29,587 bases of DNA from Nothopassalora personata (GCA_033816765.1 JAVSIV010000025.1:1-29587), one strand, 5' to 3'; counted from the stretch's first letter, positions 9,643 to 20,513 are shown. The notes: generated by a model from the sequence alone, not told the origin. Translations and numbers: made by a program.

Positions 9643-10440
9643 TTAGGGTATCGCATAATCGGGCAATAACGGCATACTAGGAATGCGAGAACTTCTTCTC
9701 GAAATCTGCCTAGTAGAAACAAGCCTAACGACAAGGCATTAAACAGCGGCCTCTTAATTTAATGACCTAAGACATAGAAGTGAACACAGCGACACTAGGG
9801 CGTAACTACTAGATAACGCGACTTACGAGGATTAAGACGCTAGGGCGGGAGGAAGAAGAGAACCTAGGGGGTTATCTAGTGGCACATCCGATAGGACGCT
9901 CTAGTCCTAAAGGGGCATCTCTAGGATACTATAAAAAGGGAAAGGAAGTTCGGGAACCTCCACGCTAGAGGGGATAGAGAAAGGAAGATCGATAGGGGGG
10001 TCGTCTAGCTCGAGTTCGTCGAGGGCCTTCCCGGTCGCATTATCGGTACGACGCTTAGCGAGACGCAGCTATTTCCGTACGCGAACCTTCTTTATGCGCT
10101 TTTTAGTAAGGCGCCGAAGAAGCTTAATTTCCTCCTCCTCTAGAGACTCTAGGTCGCGGCGGAGCTATTTACGAACGGAACGGAGTTTTTCCCATTAAGA
10201 GAAGGCTATAGAGACGTCGTAGGATTTACGATTGTGCCTAACACACTCGGAGCACTTCGAAGACCTCGGACCTACAATATAGGCGGGACGACTACCATTA
10301 GCTAGAGGCTTTAAGGAACGACAGTAAGAATAAGGAGCCATCTCGTAACCGTTTTCTTCGATATCTTTAACGAGACGTTTACGGCGGAGAGTTGATTTAG
10401 CTTATAAAGGACTAGGAGAGATGGATAAAAGGAAGGCCAT
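9643..10440 (-). pseudogene. Cys-motif plus coiled-coil transposon ORF, RIP-inactivated (left copy)
   Basis: The minus-strand frame runs from ATG (10438-10440) to TAA (9643-9645), exactly 266 triplets with no indel. Residues about 37-74 show YSYC, then KCSEC, then SYDV. Two Tyr residues sit where a Cys pattern (Cx2C, Cx2C, C) would be expected, and TGC/TGT-to-TAC/TAT is a RIP change. Residues about 85-150 form a Leu/Arg/Glu-rich coiled coil with LRRDLESLEEEE. I associate this layout with small gag-like or accessory ORFs that recur in ascomycete transposons, but cannot name the family. Stops at codon 13 and elsewhere are RIP type. Confidence 0.6.
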
Positions 10441-10517
10441 CGTTACGCGATAGAAATAACGAAGAAAATGCCGGACCCTATAAGCTTCGGGACGAAGCTA
10501 GGCTAGAAGGGGGATAG

Positions 10518-10745
10518 TATTACGGTTTAATTCGTGGAGACATCTATAGCCACTCGTTAACCGAAGAGATTAAAGGAACTACTAGGACAAGAGCGCTCCC
10601 TCGCTACTCGACGAGAGCTAGGCAGAGCACGGAGAGTAGGACTAATTAGCTTACTTAGTCTAATTAGTTACGCTAAGACATAGTACTATATAGACAATGC
10701 TCTTTTATAAGTAGATAGGAGCCTCGTGCTCAACTTATTTTAAGT
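10518..10745 (+). mobile_element. RIPed relative of the solo LTR at 5369 (left copy)
   Basis: It begins TATTACGG, against TGTTACGG in the younger copy (TG to TA), and shares TAGCCACTCGTT. Near its visible end it shares a long similar block: TTACGCTAAGACATAG, then CTATATAGAC, then GTAGATAGGAGCCTCGTGCT. Most differences are C-to-T or G-to-A. The right end is uncertain; the full LTR may extend to about 10845. It shows that the same LTR family exists here in a mutated and an unmutated state. Confidence 0.6.
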
Positions 10746-10770
10746 ATACACTATATACTGTTTAGGACTA

Positions 10771-11937
10771 CTACCTTCTTAACGAGTTTAAGACATCTCT
10801 ATAAAGATCCAAGCCCGGTTAGGATAACGTACAGCGGTTCCTAACAATATCTATCTAAGAAACCTAAGTGTCGAACTTATCTCGGTCGCTATAGTAGTAT
10901 TCCGGCTTACTAACCTTAAGGGTATTGTTACCTATATAAGTAGCTAAGGCATTAATAGTATCGTTCGCGGTCTAAGGTCGTCGGGCTCTACTTACTTTAC
11001 TAGGGGCGGGTGTTCCCCGTTTACTCTATTGGTCTCCTATTATAGAGGGCGTTTAAAGCTATTAGGTTTAGTATAACCTAATAATATTATAAGTTAAGAA
11101 GATAAGCTTAATCGGGTTTATTCTCGGGCCGATAGGAAGTTAAGGGAGAGTAATAAAGTAGTAGCTATCTTATCTCGTAGAGACTAAGTAGCAGTAAGGT
11201 AGAGGTTATGTTATAGTATATTCTAAATAGTAATATTAAATAGTAAGTTAAACGCCTCGAAGCTATAAGGGCATCTCGACGTTCCTAAATACATAGGAGA
11301 ATGCTTCTAGCTCGAAGCTCTTAGTAGGCGCGCTATATTGCGCTAGCTCGATATATCGTAGGCTCGATAGTCGTCGCGCTATTATAGCGTCGCGCTACGT
11401 TTTATTAGCTTATGCCGTCTCTATAAGCTATAAGGCATCGATTAGTTAGACGGGAGTCTTCGCTATATCGATCCGTAACATTTAGATAATAAGCTAGTAA
11501 GTACGATAGCTAGTAAAGTATTAGTTAAGAAGGTAAAGGAAGAGCGTACGAGTCTAGCTACGAGTTAAATTAGAGAGATTAAGAAGGAGTCCTTAAGCGA
11601 GACTATAGTAGTAACTAGTACCTTAAGCGAGTTAGTAGTAACTAGTACCTTAAGCGAGTCTATAGTAGTAACTAGTGCTTCGATAATTATATAGCTAGAC
11701 TCGTAGCTAGACTTATAGCTATTACTTTAGAGTCTACCTAACGTTAACTAGCGTATAAAGGCACCGAGAAATAGGCTTATTATTAAGCTATCTACGAGGT
11801 AGCTAAGACCGAAAAAGTAGAGGGAAGTATAGACTCGTAGTATATAGATAGGAGGTAGACTACTTAATATTATATTATTAAGTGTAAAATATAGCGACTA
11901 ACTCGCTACCTAGTAGACGGCTAATAAATTTAATTAA
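10771..11937 (+). pseudogene. Unidentified plus-strand ORF, RIP-inactivated (left copy)
   Basis: One frame (codons starting at 10771, 10774 and so on) reads as protein-like sequence with scattered TAA/TAG of RIP type to about 11937. Mixed charge and hydrophobic blocks, a Lys/Arg-rich stretch near 11535-11590, and a Thr/Val/Ser repeat at 11591-11677 are visible. It follows the RIPed LTR directly, so it could be the gag of that element, but I recognise no motif. The start codon is not identifiable and the last 60 codons are uncertain. Confidence 0.4.
11591..11677 (+). repeat. Three tandem 27-30-bp repeats inside the plus-strand ORF (left copy)
   Basis: Units at 11591-11620 (30 bp), 11621-11647 (27 bp) and 11648-11677 (30 bp) each start CCTTAAGCGAG and end TAACTAGTA/G. 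All lengths are multiples of three. In the frame above they encode LSETIVVTST, LSELVVTST and LSESIVVTSA. The in-frame length change supports past selection on this frame. Confidence 0.75.
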
Positions 11938-12655
11938 GCAGCTAATAGTACCCTCTAATTACTAAATACAATCCTCCGCCGCGACTAAGTAAGTCGATAT
12001 ATTATTAGTAGGGCGAGTACTAGACTCGCTAGCCTTACTAATCTTACTAGCCTCGCTAGCCTCGCTAGAAGTAGTTAAAACACCCTCGAAAGCCTTAAAT
12101 AAACTATTACTAGACTTACTAGACTCGCTAGGCTCCTTAACTAATTTACGAGAGTTATAGCGAGCCTTCGCGTAACGTTACGCTTATAATACGCGTAAGT
12201 CTTATTAGCATTAGTAGTAAAGACTATATAGTATATACTAGCTCTCTTATACGTATCGTAGTCCGTCTAAGCCGGCTTACCTATTAATATAAGTTAGTAT
12301 ATATAGTATAGCAAGTCTACTATAAGACATATACCCTCTTTAGTCTCTATAATACGGCTAGCCTAGTTAAACTTACGTAAATTATTCTTCGTAACCTTTA
12401 TACTACCCTTATCTATCTTCTACGAGTCTCCTAGCTATTATGCCTATATCGACTCGCTTACGTAGTAGAAATCGTTAGTACCGGCGGTACGAGGGCGTCG
12501 GTACATACTATAGGTTTATTAGTCTACCTACGTACGCCTAACGAGTCGGAATCGTACTTACGCTATCGTAAGCTATAGTAATAACCGCGTTTATAAGGGT
12601 AAGCGCGGATTAGGTGTACTATCGCTATTGCTATCGCTATCGCTATTATTATTGT
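11878..12655 (-). pseudogene. Weak minus-strand dead ORF with Ser-rich tail (left copy)
   Basis: Read on the minus strand, an Asn/Ser/Asp run (from the CTATCG-type microsatellite) leads into a segment with TNANKTYAYY and RRLAIT. The tail is Ser/Glu/Ala-rich (SEASEASKISKASESS), ending at TAA 11878-11880. Connecting the two parts needs a frame change near 12170. The opposite strand also gives a partly readable frame here, so the strand assignment is tentative. It may be another copy of a small transposon accessory protein. Confidence 0.3.
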
Positions 12656-12659
12656 TATT
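12619..12659. repeat. CTATCG/TATTG-type microsatellite (left copy)
   Basis: Runs of CTATCG and CTATTG grade into ATT/GTT triplets. It looks like a short tandem repeat altered by point mutation. Confidence 0.7.
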
Positions 12660-12785
12660 CTAAGGCTAATATCGCTAAGTAAGTCGTCTATAGTTAGATT
12701 TATATATATTGATAAGTATAGAGTTAAAGAAATAGTAATAGCAGTAGAAGTTAATATACCCGCCGCTATAATATAACAATAGTAA

Positions 12786-12840
12786 GTAAGGTAAGCTCCT
12801 TAATACTTACTATCTACTATTATTAAGGAGCCTAACTTAC
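12786..12840. repeat. 20-bp inverted repeat, hairpin (left copy)
   Basis: Arms at 12786-12805 and 12821-12840 match in 18 of 20 positions around a 15-base loop (core GCTCCTTAATA and TATTAAGGAGC). It lies just where RIPed DNA gives way to host-gene upstream DNA, so it may be an end of a small inverted-repeat element. A second, weaker hairpin (ACTCGCTA...TAGCGAGT) lies at 12873-12904. Confidence 0.6.
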
Positions 12841-13192
12841 CTACGTAGTAGGAGGAATAGGCCACCGCCGCAACTCGCTACGATTGTAGGCGACAATAGC
12901 GAGTCGCAGTAGTATTGCTATTATTAATATTATTGTTGAGGAAGAGCGAGTGCAGCGAGTGAGGATTTCGAATAAGCGTAATTGCCGGTTTTGTAAGCCT
13001 AGGCCACCGTCTGCGGAGCATTGCCGGAGAATTGCCTTTGGATTCGCTTGCTCTTCGAGCTGGTCGCCCTCATTCCATTCACGTCTTTGCTCAATCATTG
13101 TCTAAAGAATCACTGCCTCAGTCATAACGAATACTCCTCGCTCTCGCTATGCAGTTCGTCAGCTCCAACACCATCAAAGCGACGCGACCGAA

Positions 13193-13198
13193 ACGCGT
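13193..13198 (+). promoter_or_regulatory. ACGCGT box upstream of host gene (left copy)
   Basis: ACGCGTCA lies about 50 bp before the chosen ATG. ACGCGT is the MluI cell-cycle box bound by MBF-type factors (Mbp1/Swi6, Cdc10 complex) in fungi. A single site can occur by chance; the link to G1/S control is inference. Confidence 0.35.
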
Positions 13199-13248
13199 CA
13201 AAGACATTACTTGCGCCGGCTGACAGCACTTGTTCCACCACCGCAAAG

Positions 13249-14016
13249 ATGCCACGAACACTTCCATGGCTTACGGAGCCTTCAGCAAAAAAAGCCGCAC
13301 CACGCAAAGCACAGTCAGAACGCAAGCGCTCCTCCTCCCCAGGCGATCTGGTCAATTCGGATCTCGAACCGATAGGCAGCAGCAGTCCGCAGCGCAGATC
13401 CAGGACGCGTGATACCCATCGCGAACCGTCCAGCTCTCCTCCCACGTCGGTGAAAGTCGCTCCCACGGTCGAGTACATGCGCGAGGGCTTCACCATGGAC
13501 GACAGGTACATGATGGTCGAGGACGAGTTCACAACCACCGCTCGACTCTTCTCTTTGCCGTTGCACCAAGACGAATACGAGCGAACTAGGCGTCGTGCGA
13601 AAGCTCGTGGTACAGATACTTTGAAGTTGATTGGGCATGGCACTGATGGGAATGCGGGGAGTAGGGCGCTGAGGTTGAGGATGGAGGCGGAGGAGAGGGC
13701 GAAGAAGAGGAAGGCTGTTGCTGCGGATGATAGTGATGACGAGGAGGAAGAGTACATGGCGGATCCGCAGCTTGCTGGGTTGATGACAGCCAGTCAGAGC
13801 ACGCCGAGGAAGAGCTTGAGGGGGTTTGCGAGTAACAGTCAGAGAACGCCGAGAATTGCGGGCGGGAGGACGAGGGATGTGGTAGGGGCGGAGAGGGTTT
13901 ACAGGAGGGCGGACATCTCTGCAATTGAGGCAGACGTCGAGACGGAAGATGAGGACGAGGACGATCTCGATGTCTTGGCGCCCAAGACAAGGCCGACTGG
14001 TATCTCTTCATTTTGA
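13249..14016 (+). CDS. Host nuclear-type protein, 3'-truncated duplicate (255 aa)
   Basis: Identical to residues 1-250 of the complete gene at 28053-29369; then the duplication junction adds GISSF and a TGA (14014-14016). It keeps the whole upstream region, the conserved-looking EYMREGFTMDDRY block and the acidic stretches. It loses the C-terminal 188 residues, including the basic, Arg/Ser-rich and coiled-coil part and both IKxE motifs. The start at 13249 was chosen over an in-frame ATG at 13021. The extension from 13021 is hydrophobic and Cys-rich, unlike the rest, and reads like 5' leader. The gene could be transcribed, but the product is probably non-functional or dominant-negative; that is inference. 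Confidence 0.7.
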   Translation: MPRTLPWLTEPSAKKAAPRKAQSERKRSSSPGDLVNSDLEPIGSSSPQRRSRTRDTHREPSSSPPTSVKVAPTVEYMREGFTMDDRYMMVEDEFTTTARLFSLPLHQDEYERTRRRAKARGTDTLKLIGHGTDGNAGSRALRLRMEAEERAKKRKAVAADDSDDEEEEYMADPQLAGLMTASQSTPRKSLRGFASNSQRTPRIAGGRTRDVVGAERVYRRADISAIEADVETEDEDEDDLDVLAPKTRPTGISSF

Positions 14017-14124
14017 AGCCTTAGTACCACCAGTTTTGCCAGAAATAAGGTGTTGTTGCTCGCTCTATCCAGCGCACTCGTTGTCTACGTGTCCGGAGCC
14101 TTCGCCGTCGTTGCGCGACCCCCT
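14000..14124. other. Left edge of the duplicated unit, un-RIPed
   Basis: About 110 bp with normal CA/TG content between the junction and the transposase start. It supplies the five new codons and stop of the truncated gene copy. TGCGCGACCCCCT at 14112-14124 has an exact inverted copy at 14224-14236, inside the transposase N-terminal frame. Confidence 0.5.
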
Positions 14125-15150
14125 ATAGCGCCATTATCCGTCCAAGATCAGAACCTTATTTAATAGTGTCTCGAAGACGATTAGGCTAGACCTGCAGTAG
14201 TTCAGTTGTTGTTAGCAGATAACAGGGGGTCGCGCAGTGCTATCTAGTTGCGAATCAAGCGCTTTAAAGAGACTAGAACAGTATAGCTAGCTAAGGGCGG
14301 TAGACCACGGTTAATCGAACCATATATACGCGACTGGTTACTAGATCTAGTCGTAGAAAAGAGCACATATTAGGCCGAGGAATTGGTGTACTTCTTACAC
14401 GCTGAATTCGGTGTTCTCGTGTCGAAATAGACTATAAGTCGACTACTAGGCAGTAAGGACTTTACGAAGAAGAAGATCTTACGCATTACGGAGTAGCGTA
14501 ACCCTATGGTGAGGGCGATGTTCGAAGGCCTGTTACAGCAACATAAGGAGGACTAATTGGTGTATATCGATAAGACATACTATAGTAATAAGCTAGCCTA
14601 TCGGACACGTAGTTAGAGTCCTCGAGGCATGCCGGTATACGATCCTTAACACCTTTACTACAGCGAGCGATTTACCGTGTTGCCGGTATATAGTGTTAAG
14701 GGATATCTAGCGAATCCGCTAATTAAGCCTAGTAGCGTAAAGAAGGTAGATTTCATCGAATAGTTAATGCTATACGTGCTACCGTAGTGTAGCCGCTACC
14801 CTACGCCACGGTTAGTCATTGTTATAGACAACTGCGTAACATACGATCGTGTCGATATCGAAGCTATATGTTAAGAGGCTAGCGTAAGGATACTGTTTCT
14901 ACCGCCGTACTTACCGGATTATAATCTAATTAAGAAGACGTTTCGCTTACTAAAAAGGTGGATTAGGCAGCATGCTTATATAATGCCGGAGTATAGTGAA
15001 CATAACTAGTAGGCTAAGTTCAAGGTGTTTCTTAAGGCGGCCTATAAAGACTAGTCGCACGGCATCGACTATAGCGCGATCTTTCGCAGTTGTTACGTTC
15101 TTAAGGAGGGCTATACGGTCGATCCGGCGCTTTTAACGATAGATTTGTAA
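14125..15150 (+). pseudogene. Tc1/mariner-type (IS630 superfamily) transposase, RIP-inactivated, full length (right copy)
   Basis: A frame of 342 triplets runs from ATA (14125-14127, the probable mutated ATG) to TAA (15148-15150). Residues about 20-75 look like the paired HTH DNA-binding part, with a GGRPR linker. The catalytic core has Asp149 in VYIDK, Asp235 in VIDNC, and Lys270 after LPDYN in place of Glu, giving the DD34E spacing. The transposase would cut and join element ends. It is dead by loss of the start codon, the Glu-to-Lys change and many TAG/TAA codons, all RIP type. The left copy keeps only the C-terminal third in the window. Confidence 0.85.
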
Positions 15151-15977
15151 TGAATAAGGTAGAAGTTAATACGGTAAATCTAGCGTAAGTTGTATTAAGT
15201 TAGTTAGAGTTGTAGTAGCCGCGATATTAACCTTACTATCGCTAGTACTTTATCTAAAGCTACAGTTACGGCTTGCCCCGGCTAGCGCGCTTTACGGCGA
15301 TCCGCTAGGCTTCGCGCAACACACGAAGGTGTTGTAACGACATATGTATTCATTTTAAACGCGCAATCATCTTAAATATGTCGTCGGTAAATTATAAAAA
15401 AACCGCTTGTTTATATCTACTATAGTTATGTTAATCTCGAATCGTCTTATAAAAAGTTATGCCCTAAAGCCGTACCTTAGTCGTAGTTCGAGCTAGAGTT
15501 GAAGTTACAAGCTTACTAGCTAGGGTCTAAAACAATAGATTTTAAGAACTCGACAACTATAGTAGCTACGAACGTAATTATTTTTTTATTTTATACGCAC
15601 TACACTTAATCGATGCGTGAAACGTATTTCATAATAAAGAGTTGTGTTGTGCGGTGCTAGTGTAGCTACGAAGATGCAAAAAGCCGGCTTCGCGCTAGTG
15701 TCGGGCTTACCCGTTAGGGTCTAGATAGGTCTTAGCTCCCTAGTTAATGCCTCGAGGCTACGCTTATAACACTATAGCTAGCCTACCCTATGAGAATAAC
15801 ATAACTATAACCACTGGAGAAATATACATTGTATGCTCACTATATATTTCGATACCGCTAAAGAAGCTCGTATTGTCCGTTTGTTTATATGATTTTTTTC
15901 TATGTCGTAGTAATGCGAGAAACATCTTAAATCTAGCAAGCCGTAACGCTACCTCATGACCCTACAATAGCGTACCC
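15151..15977. other. RIPed non-coding stretch (right copy)
   Basis: Duplicate of 347-1173; nothing further recognised. Confidence 0.6.
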
Positions 15978-18155
15978 TTAACTTACAAATAGGCCGTCGT
16001 TACTGCTTATTAACTAAGCGATATCCCTAGCACCTTTAGTAGCGATATATCGCGGCAACTGCTTATAGATTACGTCTCTTATACCCTTCTGTTTAATAAG
16101 CTTTACTAACTTACTATCCGTCTCTTTCTTTAGTATTAAGAGGGTGTAGAACTCCTTAAATAGCTTCTCCTTTATAGTAAGGATTGCCGGAGCTATATTA
16201 CTGTTACGTTTAGCTATCTAGTTATAGAAAGAGCGCACTTCTTAGCGTGTTTCTATGTTGATGCCCTAAGGCGGCGGAGACGATTTATCGTATCGTTATT
16301 AAGTTAGATAAGGAGTCAGATAGTTAGTTAGATAAGCTAGTAACGTTACTAAGGGTAATTAAGGTAGCTAGCTACTATAATATTACGGTATCATAGGCGG
16401 ATACTAATAGCTATAATATAGTAGTACCGGAGGTACTGCGGACGGCGTAGATGCTACAATAGGTTCACTACCTACTATCGACGGTGTTAGCGTGTCGTTA
16501 GGTGAGTTATTCTTACTTCTCCTTAGTATAGAAGTCTTATACATGCCTCTAACTTTAACTGCAATATTAGAAGGCATTATAGATAGTAGAACCTTAGCTA
16601 CGCCGTCCTTACTAGATTCACGTGCTACCTTAATGCGTCTATACTATTCTTGCATGTGACCGCCTTTAATAGCATAGTGCTTACCTTCCTTAATAAGATA
16701 GCCTATTAGACCAGTGCCCTTAGACTTCTTATTATTGTACTACTTGTCTTCGTAGCGATGCATAACTAGGAGCTTCTAATAGTCCTTACGTGTTATTAGT
16801 GTCTTGTCGAACGCGTTAATAATAGCTATGTTAGCCTTCGTAGTTTGCTTCTTATTTAGCTGCTTCGTAGTAGGCTCCGGTTATAAGGACTCTTCGAATG
16901 TCTCTTACGGTAACAGCGGTAGCGACGAGCCTAGTACAGTAGGTACGTTAGTCTATTTCTTAGTAATATAGAGTGTTATAGAACGCTTTATGTTCTACTA
17001 TAACTTAAGGAAGGGTTCTACATTAATCGTGAAGTTAATAGACTTAGTAAGTTTAAACTAGTTAGTATCTACTACGTAGCCGTGCTTCTTAGCCTTAAGT
17101 AACGCTAGCCTTAATAACATGAAGTATTACATGCCCTTAGAGTCTACGTATACCTTCGCTTAATGCTCTAACTTCCTTATAAGCCTAGTAATAGCACTAA
17201 TATCGCTATAGTAGATGCTACTAATAGGGGGAAGTTCCTTCTTATTAAACACAACTGTTAACTTAACACGGACTAGATCTAATTACGGCGTTAATGGAGC
17301 TAGCGTTGCTAAGGGTCGTAGCGTTACTAAAGGCCGAGTAGCGATTAAGGGTGCGGGTGTTACCGTAATAGACTTAGCTCTAGTTAATGAAATAATAGGT
17401 TCTTTCGGCGGCGATGGTAGACGCATTTCTTAACCGTTTAACTTGCTTCTTAATAGGGCGACATACTGCGATTGTGTAGATGATACCTATGTTTTTCTAG
17501 ACTTCTTAGGCTTCTTAGTTAATAGTTCCTTACTAGGTAGAGCTAGCCTCTTTTCCGCTGTTAGAGGGGTCGGTTATTAAGGCTTAATCGACGTAGTAAC
17601 AACTAGCTGCTTACTAAGCTTCAACTTCACCGGCTTCGCGCTACTAGCCACGGGTGTCGCGTATGCCTCAGAGCCTGATTTAGCCGTGTTTTTCGCTAGT
17701 TCTAATACACCCTGCCTAAGCTAAGTCTCTGCTAGGGCAGCCATTCTTCGAGTATGCATTCTACGCTAATAATCCTTATCTAAATCGTCGCTCGTGTCGT
17801 CCTTAAGCCAGCGCAACTGGTTACGTTGTAATGCGTCTTCTACAGGATCGTAGGACTGCCTAGGAGTAGGTAGTTCTTAATTAGACTCTAATAGCTCTTC
17901 CTCGTACTTAAACTATGTCTCCGGAGGCAGCGGTGGCAGCGAGAAGTCGCACAACTGTGTGTTCGTGAAGCCCTGAGTCTCGGCGATAGTGCGTGTTGCG
18001 TAGCCAGGAGGCAATGGAGGTAGTGAGGAACGGGTAAGATCGTGTATCTTCGAGGTATGCGCCGGGGGTGTTAGTGGGCTGAAATCTGGACCTTTTGGAC
18101 TACTTTTTCTTTCTGTGGCCTTAGACAACGTAGTACAATCGGAATATGTAGTCAT
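15978..18155 (-). pseudogene. Unidentified 725-codon transposon-type ORF, RIP-inactivated (right copy)
   Basis: Duplicate of 1174-3351, with the same ATG, TAA and internal stops. See that entry for the description. Confidence 0.6.
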
Positions 18156-18943
18156 TTGTGTGTGTAGAGGTCGTTATTGTGGTGCGCTATGTGTAGGAAG
18201 TTTCTATGTAATTACGCTGAGACATGGGTTACCCTACATGGAGGAGTCCCGACCCTTTTGCTCGCTTGAATAGGGACCGAGCAGCATGAAGCGCCGAGAG
18301 TGACAGCACGCCGAAGAAGCTCAACGACAAGCTCAATGCCAAGAGTTGGACTAATTGGCTTCACAGCGCCAGGCTGTAAGAGACGCTGGCGGCTTCATTG
18401 ATGATAACGAGTTTTAGCGGATCGCGCAACCCTCTGCTGCACTGTCCCATCACCAAATCCATCGACAATGATCATGAAATCCTAACCTTTCATCTGTGGA
18501 TCACAAATTTGGTATTTTAGAATAGTTTCAACGGCGGCCGTTGGCACTAAAGTCCGGTGTTCGACAGCAAGTTTGCCACGGAGTCCAGAGTGCTGATTAC
18601 GGTCTGCCATTTGTTGTGAATCAGGTGACCAAGGTCTATGTTAGTCAGGACTTGGCACACACACACTATATCACACTGTTTTCTGTAGCTAGATAGTCTC
18701 ACACCTTGTGGCAATTCATAAGGGTTACTAATCTACCCTATCGTTTCAATCTAGAAGCTTATACTCGTTAAATACCTATCTACAATAGGTTATAAGCCCG
18801 GGTGCTCCTCTGCCTATCCAATTTGAAACCTGAATCGTTATCGAAGCTCCATTAAGGATTAGCTTGCCTTGCTAGCGGACTCGTATTTGTTTCACGGACA
18901 ACGGACAACTACCTAATCGATTTAAGAACTACTATAGGAGATC
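18156..18943. other. Spacer with un-RIPed island (right copy)
   Basis: Duplicate of 3352-4139. The unmutated part is about 18234-18704. No gene seen. Confidence 0.5.
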
Positions 18944-18958
18944 GGCACTAAGCACTAG

Positions 18959-20092
18959 TACTGTGGTACAGCATCTAAAAGAGCTAGACTAGGTATAGAG
19001 TTTAGAAACAACACCTCTAGCAACCTAGTAAGATCCGCTAAGGACAACTAGGTACTTAGGAAAGGCGTGTAGTTCTAGGCATAGAAATCTATACTAATTA
19101 GCGTACTGCTAGAGAAGGATCTAGTTAGATACGTGATCCATAATCTAGACTAGGTTGACCTAAAGTACGCTCTAAATAGGGTAGCTTATAATCAACCCTA
19201 AGATGTAACTAAGAATGTCTAAGATAAGACTGCCTAGAATAAAGCCCCTTAGGACATCACTAGTAGTGTAGGATACAAAGCTACCTATAAGCGATAGAAG
19301 AAAGAGGACATATAAGTATATAGCATTATCATAGCTAGATTGGATTCTACCCTAAGGCTAAACTTTAGAGATGTAGACAAGTTAGCTAAGGAATTGTATG
19401 ATTTGATTAAGGCAATATATAAGCTAGTTATTACAATTGATCTATATAATACTCTAAAGGCAGTTAGGCACATTAAACTAGATGCTGCAAGACCTAATAC
19501 ATTAAAGTACTATAAAGACTTTTAAGCATAGGTAAATAATAACAAGACTACTATAGAGCAATTCATTAGATCTTCCCTAGTTAATAACAAGTTAAGGCTC
19601 AAATCCTCTTTTGTCCTCCTAGATAGCATCTACAGATTGTACTTTATTAAAGGTCTAACCTATGTCGAATAGCTTAGGACATAGAGACACAATAATCCCC
19701 TAGAATTAACTACCCTAGAGAGAATGTTCACAACTCTTAGGAAGGAGTAAGTACCTACCACCTATAAGCCTAGTAATAGCTTTGTTAGAGCATTCTTAAG
19801 CAAGAATAATAATAAGCAGTACATACAGTACTTACATAAGCACACTAACGCGAACTGCTATAAGTAGTATCTAGAGAAGAATCCTAGGAACAGGTCTAAG
19901 AAGGGTAAAGACACCCTAAAGGATAGGGTAAAGAAGGTAAAGGGTAGCAAATCCCCTAGGAAGAGGATTGCTGCAGCAATTAATAACTAGTTAGACTTAT
20001 TATCTAATTAGGAGCATAGCTCTAATAGTAATAGGGACTAGAGATAACTACATAGGAGGTCTAGAGTAGCTATTGTAGTTACATAACTAGTG
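18959..20092 (+). pseudogene. Copia gag region (right copy)
   Basis: Duplicate of 4155-5288; an open run of 61 codons lies at 19340-19525. Same RIP-type stops. Confidence 0.62.
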
Positions 20093-20172
20093 TGCATAGG
20101 AAGGACAGTAGCTGCCGCATTAAACCTAATATTAATAGACAAAGTCTATAATATAGGCACATCCTTCTATAT

Positions 20173-20513
20173 TGTTACGGTTCGGTTCAGGAAGAACCCA
20201 CAGCCACTCATTCTTCGGGAAGGACCGAAACTGAGCAGGTCGACTTCGCTCAGACTGATCAGCTCAGTGATCAGTTCGCTCAGTCTGCTCAGTGATCAGT
20301 CTGCTCAGTCTGATCAGTTACGCCAAGACATGGCACTATATAGACGACGCTTCTTTACGAGTAGATAGGAGCCTCGTGCTCAACTCAAATCAACACTCTT
20401 GTGTTAAGTTGCAACCTTGTAGTGAACTCTCGTTCACACTACTTTAGAGACATATCGAGGATCGACACTTCCTAGGCCACCCACGTGACGAGGGACAAGG
20501 CCCAACCGCAACA
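20173..20513 (+). mobile_element. Solo LTR-like insertion with TATAT duplication (right copy)
   Basis: Duplicate of 5369-5709; target duplications at 20168-20172 and 20514-20518. It was copied along with the host block and is not an independent insertion. Confidence 0.8.

Larger units (their letters stand above)
1..13999. repeat. Left copy of a 14.8-kb direct tandem duplication (5' part outside window)
   Basis: Every ORF and every stretch compared here recurs 14,804 bp to the right with the same sequence. Base 1 corresponds to 14805, and identity runs to base 13999. At 14000 the left copy continues with the start of the next unit, whereas the right copy continues into the rest of the host gene. 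Identity was judged by eye on many stretches and not by a full alignment. The copy contains RIP-mutated transposons plus the 5' part of a host gene. Confidence 0.95.

Noticed and set aside
9643..10860. Minus-strand ORF 9643-10440 as the internal part of the LTR element at 10518
   Set aside because: The LTR's TATA-like motif and match to 5369-5709 give plus orientation, opposite to the ORF, so the two are probably separate elements.
13122..13757. 211-codon ORF on the minus strand, opposite the host gene (also 27926-28561)
   Set aside because: Ser-rich shadow of the acidic GAG/GAT-rich sense frame; no motif, and the sense frame continues to a longer, more plausible protein.
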